NCBI GenBank assembly: GCA_012523895.1
Contig: JAAYSZ010000010.1
Location: 1-64,000, forward strand
Direction: 5' to 3'
DNA: 64,000 nucleotides
Source: Erysipelotrichaceae bacterium
Lineage (GTDB): Bacteria > Bacillota_I > Bacilli_A > Erysipelotrichales > Erysipelotrichaceae
In this document: positions 8,873 through 17,351 of the stretch, piece after piece
How positions within the stretch are numbered: position 1 is the first letter of the stretch
Layout of the letters: each line of letters begins with the position of its first letter
The notes under the pieces: model-generated
What the model saw: the letters and a program-made list of their open reading frames with translations, nothing else
Database searches by the model: none
What the model was told of the DNA's origin: nothing
Translations under genes and position numbers: made by a program

Positions 8873-8890
8873 ATAAGTATGGAGGTAAAT

Positions 8891-9742
8891 ATGGAAAGAA
8901 TAAATGACACTTATACTCTACATAACAGAGTAGAAATCCCTACTATCGGATTTGGAACTTGGAAATTGGAAGACCCTAAAATTGCTTATGAAAGTGTTCT
9001 AGAAGCATTAAATGCAGGCTATAGACACATCGATACAGCTGCTATATACAATAACGAAGAAAGCGTAGGAAAAGCTATTTATGATAGTGGCATTCCAAGA
9101 AACGAAATTTTTCTAACAACAAAACTATGGAATGATTCTCATACATATGATAAGGCTATGAAAGCAATAGATATTTCTTTAAAAAAGCTTAAAACAGACT
9201 ATGTAGATCTATACTTAATACATTGGCCAAATCCATTAATGTACAGAGATGATTTTGAAGGTTCTATTTCTGAAACTTGGCGTGCAATGGAAGATATTTA
9301 TAAAAGTGGTAAAGCTAAAGCTATAGGAATCAGTAACTTTAGACCTCACCACATTGAAACATTATTAAATGTCGCAAACATAGCACCAATGGTAAATCAG
9401 ATAAAACTACATCCTGGAAATGAACCAGAAGATATTATTAATAAAAGCCTATCACATGGTATGCTAGTTCAAGCATACTCTCCATTAGGTTCTGGACAAA
9501 TTTTTGAATCTAAAGAACTACAAGAAATGTCAAAAAAATATGGTAAATCAATTGCACAAATTTGCATAAGATACTTACTACAAAAAGGATATAATCCATT
9601 ACCAAAATCACAAACAAAAGAAAGAATAATTGAAAATATAAACGTTTATGATTTTAATATCAGTAATGAAGATATGGAAATCATTAAACATATTCCTAAT
9701 GTTTGTAAAGAAGCAACAGACCCTGATACTGCAAATTACTAA
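8891..9742 (+). CDS. Aldo/keto reductase
   Basis: NADPH-dependent reductase of the AKR superfamily (about 283 residues, AKR5-like). The tetrad is visible: Asp and Tyr in HIDTAAIYNNEESVG, Lys in LTTKLWN and His in YLIHWPNP. The conserved GISNF and NQIKLHP segments of the barrel and the C-terminal nucleotide-binding PKSQTKERIIEN are present. The start ATG has GGAGGTAAAT directly in front. The likely substrates are aldehydes or ketones such as methylglyoxal, but this is not decided by the sequence. The protease gene follows 12 nt later and may be co-transcribed. Confidence 0.92.
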   Translation: MERINDTYTLHNRVEIPTIGFGTWKLEDPKIAYESVLEALNAGYRHIDTAAIYNNEESVGKAIYDSGIPRNEIFLTTKLWNDSHTYDKAMKAIDISLKKLKTDYVDLYLIHWPNPLMYRDDFEGSISETWRAMEDIYKSGKAKAIGISNFRPHHIETLLNVANIAPMVNQIKLHPGNEPEDIINKSLSHGMLVQAYSPLGSGQIFESKELQEMSKKYGKSIAQICIRYLLQKGYNPLPKSQTKERIIENINVYDFNISNEDMEIIKHIPNVCKEATDPDTANY

Positions 9743-9754
9743 AGAATACAAGAG

Positions 9755-10894
9755 GTGATTACAACGAAAAATTACAACGATGAAATAATAGATGTTTATT
9801 ATGAAGAAACAAATAAAAAACCAAAAAAAGATAATAAATTACTACACTATATTTTAATAGCTTTTATATCTATATCATTTGGATTTCTTGGTGGAAGTAT
9901 ATATTCAAAACTAAATCCTAATAAAGAGATAATATATCAAAATATTCCAATTGTAGAAAACACAGTAACAAATAATGATGATTTATCTGTACAACAAGTA
10001 GTATTAAAAGTACAAGATTCTGTGGTACAAATAAAAGTAGAATCATTAATAACCGGTTTTCTAGGACAAACTCTAAAAAATGAAGGAGCTGGATCAGGAG
10101 TAATTATTAGTGAGGATGGATATATAGTAACTAATAACCATGTAATTGAAGGTGTTAGCAATATATATGTAACTTTAAATAACAATAAAGAATATAAAGC
10201 TACATTAGTTGGTGCTGATGTTAAAACAGATCTTGCAGTAATTAAAATTGAAGGAAACGATTTTGTAAGTGCTAGCATAGGAGATTCATCTTCTGCAATT
10301 GTTGGTGATACTGCAATAGTAATTGGTAATCCATTAGGAGAATTTGGAGGAACTGTTACTACAGGAATTATTTCAGCTTTAAATAGAGATATAATAATCG
10401 ATAATCAAGCCATGAACTTACTTCAAACAAATGCAGAAGTAAATCCAGGTAATTCAGGAGGAGGATTATTTAATTCTAAAGGTGAATTAATAGGTATTAT
10501 AAACGCAAAAATACTTGCAAATAATGTAGAAGGTATTGGTTTTGCAATTCCATCAAATGATGTTTCAATAATTGTTGAACAAATCATAAATGATGGTTAT
10601 GTAAGTGATAGAGCCACTTTAGGAATATATACAACCGACATAGGCCTTAACAACAAAGGTTTTGAACCTGGTCTATATATTACAGAAGTAATAAAAGACT
10701 CAGGTGCTTATAAAGCAGGTTTAAAAGCATATGATAGAATAATTAAATTTAATGATATTGAAATTAATTCATATCCTGAATTAAGTAAAGAACTAAAAAA
10801 ATTTAAACCAAATGATGTTGTATCTATTACTGTTATAAGAGATAAAAAAGAGTTAACAGTAGATGTAACTCTTACAAAAGTAATAATAGAGTAA
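9755..10894 (+). CDS. HtrA/DegP-type membrane-anchored serine protease with PDZ domain
   Basis: Surface quality-control protease (S1C). There is a short cytoplasmic tail, one membrane segment at about 28-49, and a trypsin-like domain with His129 (NNHVIEG), Asp159 (TDLAV) and Ser234 (NPGNSGG). A C-terminal PDZ domain lies at about 285-375. Length 379 aa is normal. The start is odd: there is no in-frame ATG until deep in the protease domain. The given start is GTG at 9755, but this GTG lies inside the Shine-Dalgarno AGAGGTGAT. The codon at the usual distance is ACG at 9764. A terminator follows the stop. Confidence 0.9.
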   Translation: MITTKNYNDEIIDVYYEETNKKPKKDNKLLHYILIAFISISFGFLGGSIYSKLNPNKEIIYQNIPIVENTVTNNDDLSVQQVVLKVQDSVVQIKVESLITGFLGQTLKNEGAGSGVIISEDGYIVTNNHVIEGVSNIYVTLNNNKEYKATLVGADVKTDLAVIKIEGNDFVSASIGDSSSAIVGDTAIVIGNPLGEFGGTVTTGIISALNRDIIIDNQAMNLLQTNAEVNPGNSGGGLFNSKGELIGIINAKILANNVEGIGFAIPSNDVSIIVEQIINDGYVSDRATLGIYTTDIGLNNKGFEPGLYITEVIKDSGAYKAGLKAYDRIIKFNDIEINSYPELSKELKKFKPNDVVSITVIRDKKELTVDVTLTKVIIE

Positions 10895-10920
10895 AAAATC
10901 ACGATTTAAACCGTGATTTT
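10895..10920. terminator. Bidirectional intrinsic terminator
   Basis: The 9-bp stem AAAATCACG (10895-10903) / CGTGATTTT (10912-10920) has an 8-nt loop, with A-runs upstream and T-runs downstream. It lies between the convergent protease and acetamidase-family genes and can serve both. Confidence 0.85.
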
Positions 10921-10924
10921 TTAT

Positions 10925-11809
10925 TTATATAACACTTTTTAATATACTCTTAGGAACACTCATCATAACTGTTTTTTCTGGATTGACAACCTGACAGATT
11001 TGAACATCCCCTACAGCACTTAATAACATACCAGCTTCATTATAACTAATTCCTAATTTATCACTAACTATCTCATTAGTAATATCTACCGCATTATAAA
11101 TTGCTTTTTCAATTTCTTTATCAGAATATACTACACCAATAATTTCATCATTTTCTACTATTGGAGTTTCAATTTGAACATCTTTTAATACAGAGATTTT
11201 TACAGTTACTTTCGCATTTATCTCAACTCCACTAACCATAATTTCTCCATCACCCATAGCCGCATGTATATCACCTAATGAAAATAATGCACCCTCATGG
11301 AATATAGGAAAATAAACTGTAGCACCCTCTTTAATTCTTTTATTGTCCATATTTCCACCATGAACTCCTGGAGAACCATTACTAATGCTGCCTTCTTTAG
11401 GAGCTACACCAATTACTCCAACCATAGGAGTAACATCAAAAGTAATATCATCATTAAAATAAACTTTTCCATCTTTTACTTTAATTCTTTTAATTGATTC
11501 TTCTTTTACCTTAGGACCAAGTAAACCAGCACCAGGTAAAGCACACATAACTCCTGTATCACCAAGTTCAATCTTTAAAATTTCAACTTTTAAAGTATCA
11601 TTTGTAGTTGCTCCTTCCACATATACAGGACCTGTTGCAGGGTTAATACAATTCCAATCAAGAGTCCCAATAGTAGTACCTTCCTCAGTAAGTTGATCAT
11701 TAAAACAATCTCTTGTTATAAAAACAACCGTTTCATTATCTTTTACTTTTTCAACATATGAATTACTACCATCAAAACTAAATGTAATTTTATTATCAAT
11801 AACTTTCAT
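10925..11809 (-). CDS. Acetamidase/formamidase family protein
   Basis: Amidase of the FmdA/AmdA family, which hydrolyses short amides to ammonia and the acid. Family landmarks seen are TRDCFNDQ near the start, NPATGPVYVEGA, a GSPGVHGGNMDN segment and FSLGDIHAAMGDGE. The length of 294 aa is that of the compact bacterial form. AGGAGGT stands 9 nt before the ATG. It is a single gene between a terminator and the MFS gene on the same strand (gap 23 nt), so the two may be co-transcribed. The MFS protein might then carry a related compound. Confidence 0.85.
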   Translation of the reverse strand: MKVIDNKITFSFDGSNSYVEKVKDNETVVFITRDCFNDQLTEEGTTIGTLDWNCINPATGPVYVEGATTNDTLKVEILKIELGDTGVMCALPGAGLLGPKVKEESIKRIKVKDGKVYFNDDITFDVTPMVGVIGVAPKEGSISNGSPGVHGGNMDNKRIKEGATVYFPIFHEGALFSLGDIHAAMGDGEIMVSGVEINAKVTVKISVLKDVQIETPIVENDEIIGVVYSDKEIEKAIYNAVDITNEIVSDKLGISYNEAGMLLSAVGDVQICQVVNPEKTVMMSVPKSILKSVI

Positions 11810-11832
11810 TTAAATTAACCTCCTATAATCTA

Positions 11833-13101
11833 TTATACATTTTTATTCTTAACTAAGCCTTTATAAGGAATAAAAATAAAAAATAACACAACTATTGAAG
11901 CTAAAAATATTAATGAGGTAGGAATTTGTTTAATAACTCCTAATTCTTCGTAAGTTAAATTAGATGTTCCTATTATTAATGAACCAATAAATGGACCAAT
12001 AATCATTGGCAACATTACTCCAAATATCATCCTAACTCCTTGAAATCTTCCAGACATAAATGTAGGTGTATAATCTCTTACTAAACCATTACTAATTGCA
12101 GTAAGTAACATATTTCCAGCCATCAAAACAATACCAACAAATATTAAAGGAATAACATCTTTAACTAAATACATCCCAAATAAACCAAGACTTTGTATTA
12201 TTAAGCCAATAATAATCCATCTAATCTTTCCAAATTTATCTATAAATCTACCTAGCATTACACTAATTATTGATGAAACAATTAATACTACACCAAGTAT
12301 TAATGCATAATCTTCTATCATTAAAGTTTTTTGTATATAAATTATTAAATAAGGCATCCATATTTGAGTCGCAATAGAAACTATTAAAAGTAATATAAAT
12401 GATAAATATAAGTTTTTATTTTCTTTAATTGTATCTAATTTAAAACCATAACTAATTGTATCTTTTAAAGAATAATCAGATTTAACTATCTTTGTATCTT
12501 TCATAAAAATTAAAGCTATTAAACCACCAATAAAAACTAATATTCCAATTACACTAAAGAAAACTCCCCATTTACCTTGTTTTGTAAGTGGATCTAATAA
12601 ACCAAATATTAAAAGCATTGCAAGAAGAGGAAGTATAGCTAGAATTGATTCAACTTTGCCTCTTTCATCAGAAACAGTTATATCTGTAATCCACGCATTA
12701 AATGCAGCATCATTTGCAGTAGAACCTAAAAATGTCATAACACAATCCCAGATAATCATTATCCATACTGTAGTAGTAACAATATTAAAAGCGGGAAATA
12801 ATTTTAATGTGTTTTCTAAAGTTATAAACGCAAAACCAACTACAGATAATCCCCATATCAAATAACCAACAACGATTAATAACTTTCTTTTACCAATCCG
12901 ATCTGATAAAGAACCCATTACAATTGTAGTAACTGTAGCTGTAATTGCACTTAATGCGACCATCGTTGCAATATCATTAGAATTCCCACCTAGTTCATTA
13001 TAAAGATAAACATTTAAATACATGTTTTCTAACATCCATGCTAGTTGGCCAATAAAGCCTAATATAATTATTAAAAATAAATTGTTTTTAGATAATTTCA
13101 T
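11833..13101 (-). CDS. MFS transporter
   Basis: Major facilitator protein of about 422 residues with 12 predicted membrane segments. The motif-A loop GSLSDRIGKRK lies between TM2 and TM3, and a second copy, GRFIDKFGKIR, is in the C-half. The start at 13101 (MKLSKNN) is chosen because GAGGTATTT precedes it; the in-frame region upstream is a hydrophobic run over the promoter. It is divergent from the small gene at 13180. Substrate not deducible. Confidence 0.85.
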   Translation of the reverse strand: MKLSKNNLFLIIILGFIGQLAWMLENMYLNVYLYNELGGNSNDIATMVALSAITATVTTIVMGSLSDRIGKRKLLIVVGYLIWGLSVVGFAFITLENTLKLFPAFNIVTTTVWIMIIWDCVMTFLGSTANDAAFNAWITDITVSDERGKVESILAILPLLAMLLIFGLLDPLTKQGKWGVFFSVIGILVFIGGLIALIFMKDTKIVKSDYSLKDTISYGFKLDTIKENKNLYLSFILLLIVSIATQIWMPYLIIYIQKTLMIEDYALILGVVLIVSSIISVMLGRFIDKFGKIRWIIIGLIIQSLGLFGMYLVKDVIPLIFVGIVLMAGNMLLTAISNGLVRDYTPTFMSGRFQGVRMIFGVMLPMIIGPFIGSLIIGTSNLTYEELGVIKQIPTSLIFLASIVVLFFIFIPYKGLVKNKNV

Positions 13102-13179
13102 AAATACCTCATATAAACATAATAACAAATAAAACTCATATAATAAGTCTATAATATAAGTGTAAAGGAGAAATATATA

Positions 13180-13545
13180 ATGAAACAAAAAACAATAGAA
13201 AAATTTAAAAGACAAGAAAATGAATTTAGTAGATACTGGAGAAAGTTTGACTACTATATGACAAAAACAGCAAGAGAAAACCTTGATCTCATAAAAAAAT
13301 TTAAAAACGATTTAAAAAATGAAGGTCTAAACAAAGTTGTTAGAGTTTCTCATATTAAAGGACAAAAAAAATATCCTATGATAGATAGGATTGACTTTGA
13401 AATAGAAGGACAAAAGTATAACTTATGCTCTATAAAAGATAAATTTAATTTAAATATAATATATTCTTCAACAAAAAAAGATAGTTTCAATGATTTGACC
13501 TACTGGAAAATTTTAGAATGTTTAGTAGAAAGGCATTCAAAATAA
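13180..13545 (+). CDS. Hypothetical protein, 121 aa, Lys-rich helical N-terminus
   Basis: I do not recognise this protein. It is basic, with long helical N-terminal residues 1-50 rich in Lys, Arg and Glu, then a short beta-rich part (VVRVSHIKGQKKYPMID). It has no membrane segment or signal peptide. The Shine-Dalgarno AAAGGAG and a -10-like TATAAT (13150-13155) in front of it support expression. It is divergent from the MFS gene and convergent with the tRNA-Ile/Ala pair. Confidence 0.7.
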   Translation: MKQKTIEKFKRQENEFSRYWRKFDYYMTKTARENLDLIKKFKNDLKNEGLNKVVRVSHIKGQKKYPMIDRIDFEIEGQKYNLCSIKDKFNLNIIYSSTKKDSFNDLTYWKILECLVERHSK

Positions 13546-13578
13546 AAAAAGCCTTATAATTAGGCTTGATTGATAAAT

Positions 13579-13654
13579 TGGTGGAGCCTAGGAGGATTGA
13601 ACTCCTGACCCCCTGCGTGCAAGGCAGGTGCTCTCCCAGCTGAGCTAAGGCCCC
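13579..13654 (-). tRNA. tRNA-Ala (TGC)
   Basis: The minus-strand cloverleaf has acceptor GGGGCCT against AGGCTCC, anticodon loop CTTGCAC giving TGC, T-loop GTTCAATCC and an encoded CCA (13579-13581). Confidence 0.95.
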
Positions 13655-13673
13655 ATGTATATGTAAAATTCGA

Positions 13674-13750
<77 letters not shown>

Positions 13751-13888
13751 ATAATAATGTGTCCATCGAACGCTTAATTATAGTATCATTTTAAAAATTG
13801 TAAGTCAATCATTATTTTTACAAAAGTTAACAAACATCACATAAAAGACATAAAAATGCACTATTATTTATATATTTTCTAAATAAAA

Positions 13889-13916
13889 CGGTTTATCTTC
13901 TAATAAAGACAAACCG
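13889..13916 (-). terminator. Terminator of the transaldolase/2-hydroxyacid dehydrogenase operon
   Basis: The stem pairs CGGTTT and a following TCTT with AAGA and AAACCG, with one mismatch. It is flanked by TTTTAT-like runs on both sides and lies 30 nt after the dehydrogenase stop on the minus strand. Confidence 0.7.
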
Positions 13917-13945
13917 ATTTTTATATTTTTCACTTAAATATTATC

Positions 13946-14938
13946 TTATTTTTCTAAAACATCTGTATTAACAAGTTCATTTGGAACTAAACCAGCATGA
14001 ACTCTTTCAACATCTTCAACACACTTTTCACCCATTAACTCTAAGCACTCATAAGTATAAGCTGCTGTATGTGGTGTAACAAGTACATTTGAATATTTTA
14101 AAAACGGATGATCTGCGCTTGCAGGTTCAACTGTCATAACATCAGTACCAAGTCCTGCAATTTTTCCATTATCTAAAGCTTCCATAATATCTTCTTCTAC
14201 CCATAAAGCTCCTCTTGCAGTGTTTGTAATATAAACATCATCCATCATCATAGCTAATGTTTCTTTGTTAATCATATGTTTACTTGTTTCAGTTAAAGAT
14301 GCATTTAATGAAATGAAACGACAAGTTTTAAGTAATTCTTCAAGTTCTACTTTCTTTACTCCAACTGCTTCTAACTCTTCTTTTGTTTTATAAGGATCAT
14401 ATGCTACTACTTCACAATTAAATCCTCCAGAAGCAATCTTTGCAACACCAGAACCAATGTTTCCACATCCAATAATTCCAAAGCGTTTGTTTTTAATCTC
14501 ATATGACATAAACTTAGCTCTATCACTATAACGACCTTCTTTTACAGCTTTAGAACTTTGTGGAACTTGACGAAGTACTGCCATTAAGTTTGCCCAAGCT
14601 TGTTCTGCAACTGCTTGTTGTTCTACTAAAGCAGCAATTTTAGAAACATAAACATTATTTCTAGTTGCACCAACTAAATTAACATTGTTAAAACCTATTC
14701 CATGTCTAGATAAAAGTTTTAAATTAGAAACTTTATCAAAGAACTCTTCTCCAAAGTTAGGAGTAACACTAGCAATAATATAATCATAACCATCTAATGC
14801 TTCAATAAGCTCTTCATCTTTAGCATCAGGTTCAAACCTAAAGCTTTTTACTTCTCCAATTTTTTTAAGACGCTCAATATGTTGAGGGAAATGCATCCCA
14901 AAACTACTTGAATTTACAATCGCAATTTTATAAGTCAT
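13946..14938 (-). CDS. D-isomer-specific 2-hydroxyacid dehydrogenase
   Basis: NAD-dependent dehydrogenase of the PGDH/formate dehydrogenase superfamily (330 aa), which interconverts a 2-hydroxyacid and its 2-keto acid. Seen are the NAD loop GCGNIG (157-162), Arg242 in NTARGAL, Glu271 in VEPA and the catalytic His290 in TPHTAA. It has no C-terminal ACT domain, so it is not a regulated serine-pathway enzyme. Its true substrate could be phosphoglycerate, lactate-like acids or a sugar acid. It follows the transaldolase-like gene by 23 nt with its own AAGGAGAG, so the two form an operon. Confidence 0.88.
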   Translation of the reverse strand: MTYKIAIVNSSSFGMHFPQHIERLKKIGEVKSFRFEPDAKDEELIEALDGYDYIIASVTPNFGEEFFDKVSNLKLLSRHGIGFNNVNLVGATRNNVYVSKIAALVEQQAVAEQAWANLMAVLRQVPQSSKAVKEGRYSDRAKFMSYEIKNKRFGIIGCGNIGSGVAKIASGGFNCEVVAYDPYKTKEELEAVGVKKVELEELLKTCRFISLNASLTETSKHMINKETLAMMMDDVYITNTARGALWVEEDIMEALDNGKIAGLGTDVMTVEPASADHPFLKYSNVLVTPHTAAYTYECLELMGEKCVEDVERVHAGLVPNELVNTDVLEK

Positions 14939-14961
14939 TTATTCTCTCCTTCTATTATTAA

Positions 14962-15615
14962 TTATTCTCCAAATACTGCTTTATAGTCTGCTATAAATCT
15001 TTCAATTCCTGAATCTGTAAGTGGATGTTTAGTCATCTTTTCAATTACACCATAAGGAACAGTCGCAATATGAGCTCCTGCTAAAGCACAATCTGTAACA
15101 TGAATTGGTGTACGAATACTTGCCGCAATAATTTCTGTATCTAAATTAGCTACTCTAAACATTTCAGCAATTTCTGCAATCAAATCAACACCTCTTACGT
15201 TAATATCATCTAATCTACCCAAAAACGGAGAAACGTAAGTAGCACCTGCTCTAGCTGCTAAAAGAGCTTGATTTGCAGTGAAAATTAAAGTTACATTTGT
15301 TTTAATTCCTTCTTCACTAAGTGCTTTACAAGCTTTTAAACCTTCTACTGTCATAGGTATTTTAACTACCATGTTAGGATGGATTTTTGCTATTTCTCTT
15401 CCTTCTTCAATCATACCTGCTGCAGTTTCAGTTGTTGCTTTTACTTCACCACTAATTGGACCATCTACAATTGATGCAATCTCTGCAATAACTTCATTAA
15501 AGTCTCTTCCTTCTTTTGCAATTAAAGATGGATTTGTGGTAACTCCACAAATAACTCCCATTTCATTTGCTTTTTTGATGTCTTCAACATTTGCTGTGTC
15601 AATAAAAAATTTCAT
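14962..15615 (-). CDS. Small transaldolase (TalC/FSA family)
   Basis: Class I Schiff-base aldolase fold of 217 residues. The catalytic lysine is Lys85 (VVKIP). Residues aligned with the fructose-6-phosphate aldolase signature Gln59/Tyr131 are Glu57 (SGEVKA) and Phe131 (SPFLGRLDD). This is the transaldolase-type pair, so transfer of dihydroxyacetone units in the non-oxidative pentose phosphate pathway is more likely than free F6P cleavage. First gene of a two-gene operon. Shine-Dalgarno GAGAGGAG. Confidence 0.88.
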   Translation of the reverse strand: MKFFIDTANVEDIKKANEMGVICGVTTNPSLIAKEGRDFNEVIAEIASIVDGPISGEVKATTETAAGMIEEGREIAKIHPNMVVKIPMTVEGLKACKALSEEGIKTNVTLIFTANQALLAARAGATYVSPFLGRLDDINVRGVDLIAEIAEMFRVANLDTEIIAASIRTPIHVTDCALAGAHIATVPYGVIEKMTKHPLTDSGIERFIADYKAVFGE

Positions 15616-15647
15616 TAATTATCTCCTCTCTCATATATTATTTAACA

Positions 15648-15698
15648 CACTAAAAGATAGGTTTTATTTAATAAAATCTACTTTTTTCATATTTAGTG
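15648..15698 (-). other. Long AT-rich stem-loop in the leader of the transaldolase operon
   Basis: The outer arms CACTAAA (15648-15654) and TTTAGTG (15692-15698) enclose an inner stem built from TTTTATT and AATAAAA near 15662-15676. It lies 33-83 nt upstream of the transaldolase start and has no U-tract directly after it. It may be a cruciform operator or an RNA element. Confidence 0.4.
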
Positions 15699-15824
15699 TT
15701 TTTTAACAATACTTTTAAATAAAGAATAGGCAAATAGTTCTCCTTAATTTAAATATAACATATTTTTTAATGCTATTTTTTAAGATTGAGTTAATTTGCC
15801 AATTAATTTAGCTATTTATAAAAA

Positions 15825-15841
15825 GTCGCTTTAAATGCGAC
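15825..15841 (-). terminator. Orphan terminator-like hairpin
   Basis: The arms GTCGC and GCGAC surround a 7-nt loop, and on the minus strand the stem is followed by TTTTTAT. It is over 200 nt upstream of the transaldolase gene and not next to any minus-strand stop. It could end read-through from 16260 or act as a leader attenuator. Confidence 0.45.
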
Positions 15842-15889
15842 CTATTATCTCTTTAATTCTTTAATAATAAAGATGAAGGAGATGATAAT

Positions 15890-16222
15890 ATGAAAAAGGA
15901 ATTTAAACAAACAAAAACAAAACAAAAAATTGACAACAAATTAAATCAAATTAAAAACTTTTGCTATAAGCACAAAATAAAAATTGTTGGAGGTGTTACA
16001 ATTATAACTTTATTAGGTACTTCAATATATTTTGCTCATTCAAATTCTTCTAATAAAGAAGTAATTAATAATCTCTTAGATTTACTTATTGATCAAGATA
16101 ATAGAATTATGTATCTTGAAAAACTAATAGAAATAAAAGATGAACTCTATGCTGAAGCAATAAGTGAACTATTAAGAAAAGGAAGTCCACTAGGTGGTAA
16201 ACAAATGGCATACAAAAGATGA
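15890..16222 (+). CDS. Hypothetical small membrane protein
   Basis: This 110-residue protein is not recognised. Its N-terminus is very basic (residues 1-34), followed by one membrane segment at about 36-51 (IVGGVTIITLLGTSIYF). The last 60 residues are acidic and helical and end in KGSPLGGKQMAYKR. The predicted topology puts the basic tail inside. The start has AAGGAGATGATA before it. It is alone on the plus strand and convergent with 16260-16793. Confidence 0.65.
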   Translation: MKKEFKQTKTKQKIDNKLNQIKNFCYKHKIKIVGGVTIITLLGTSIYFAHSNSSNKEVINNLLDLLIDQDNRIMYLEKLIEIKDELYAEAISELLRKGSPLGGKQMAYKR

Positions 16223-16259
16223 GCATGAATTCATTTTAAATAAAGATAAAAATATACCT

Positions 16260-16793
16260 TTATCTTTTTAATTGCTTTAATTCTATAAATAAAGTTATAA
16301 CAAAAACAATTTCTACTAAAACCAAGGTAAAAGATAAAATAAATCCGTTATATAGATTACCTAAAATCAAAGATATTATTGGGATAATTATAGAAAATAT
16401 TGCATAACCTCTAGATTTATATAACCATGAATAAGGAAGTAAATGAGCTCCAAAAACCATCGCATAAACCATAATCATTTTTTCTGGAACTGCATTAAAT
16501 ACCCACATAACAATTAATATGTATAACATTTGATTCATTGTAAATAAGAACCCTAAATTTCCTAAAGGATTTTCTTTTGAAAATATATCTACACTTAATT
16601 TTTTACCAATAAACCAAGAAATAGGCACTAAAGGTGTTGAACAACAAAATACCAATATATTTTTCATTTCAATATTAATATCTAATAATGAAACTAAAGA
16701 TATTAAAAACCAAATAATTACTGAAGCAATTATAAAAGGAAGACCTTTTTTCTGTTTAATAGTAATATCATCTCTTAATTCATCCAAAGTCAT
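16260..16793 (-). CDS. Integral membrane protein (possibly DUF7010-like)
   Basis: A protein of 177 residues with about five membrane segments after a short soluble start MTLDELRDDITIKQKKGLPF. This opening recalls uncharacterised membrane proteins annotated as DUF7010, from memory only. No catalytic motif is visible. It stands alone, and a perfect 24-nt inverted repeat lies 43-70 nt upstream of its start beside a TATAAT box, suggesting control by a repressor. Confidence 0.65.
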   Translation of the reverse strand: MTLDELRDDITIKQKKGLPFIIASVIIWFLISLVSLLDINIEMKNILVFCCSTPLVPISWFIGKKLSVDIFSKENPLGNLGFLFTMNQMLYILIVMWVFNAVPEKMIMVYAMVFGAHLLPYSWLYKSRGYAIFSIIIPIISLILGNLYNGFILSFTLVLVEIVFVITLFIELKQLKR

Positions 16794-16835
16794 AAAGATT
16801 CTCTTGTTATTAACAACTAAATTATATCAATACAT

Positions 16836-16863
16836 TTAATGTTAAATGTAAATTTAACATTAA
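16836..16863 (-). promoter_or_regulatory. Perfect 12-bp inverted repeat, probable operator
   Basis: The arms TTAATGTTAAAT (16836-16847) and ATTTAACATTAA (16852-16863) are perfectly paired with a 4-nt centre. On the minus strand a TATAAT box lies just downstream of it, toward the gene at 16793, so the repeat covers the -35 region. No U-tract follows, which argues against a terminator. Confidence 0.6.
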
Positions 16864-16867
16864 AAAA

Positions 16868-16901
16868 GTACTCCTTATATTCAATTGAATATAAGAAGTA
16901 C
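16868..16901 (-). terminator. Terminator of rplM-rpsI
   Basis: A long stem of GTACT, a 2-nt mismatch and TTATATTC, mirrored across a short AATT centre, is followed by TTTTTT on the minus strand. It is 31 nt after the rpsI stop. Confidence 0.85.
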
Positions 16902-16931
16902 ATCTTTTTTGCACATATATCCCAAATGAAA

Positions 16932-17336
16932 TTAACGTTTTGAGAATTGTGGTGCTCTTCTTGCTTTTTTAAGACCGTATTTTTTACGTTCTTTAACACG
17001 TGAATCACGAGTTAAGAATCCAGCAGATTTTAATGCAGGTCTAAAATCAGAACTAACTTCTAATAAAGCACGAGAAATTCCATGTCTCATTGCTCCAGCT
17101 TGTCCTGAATATCCTCCACCAATTACATTAATCTTAATATCATATTGGTCTAAAGTTTCTGTTAAAACAAGAGGAGATCTAACTTCCATAATTAATGTTG
17201 CAAATGGTAAATAATCTTCTAAAGTTTTACCATTAACAATAATATTACCTGAACCAGGAGTCATAAAGACACGTGCAACTGACGATTTACGACGACCAGT
17301 TCCATTATATGATAAATTTGCTTTTCTCTTTGTCAT
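16932..17336 (-). CDS. rpsI: Ribosomal protein uS9
   Basis: 30S subunit protein S9, 134 aa including a short N-terminal extension. The tail [17 protein letters not shown] is the conserved basic C-terminus that reaches the P-site t[15 protein letters not shown] at the start and [19 protein letters not shown] in the middle are diagnostic. It is co-transcribed with rplM, 15 nt apart, and ends at a strong terminator. Confidence 0.98.
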   Translation of the reverse strand: MTKRKANLSYNGTGRRKSSVARVFMTPGSGNIIVNGKTLEDYLPFATLIMEVRSPLVLTETLDQYDIKINVIGGGYSGQAGAMRHGISRALLEVSSDFRPALKSAGFLTRDSRVKERKKYGLKKARRAPQFSKR

Positions 17337-17351
17337 TGTCCTTATTCCTTC

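Noticed and set aside
13549..13567. Terminator after the 121-aa gene
   Set aside because: A 6-bp AAGCCT/AGGCTT stem exists, but the following bases are not T-rich, so the call is too weak to list.
16817..17008. Small minus-strand frame overlapping the rpsI end and its terminator
   Set aside because: It runs through the terminator stem and into rpsI out of frame.
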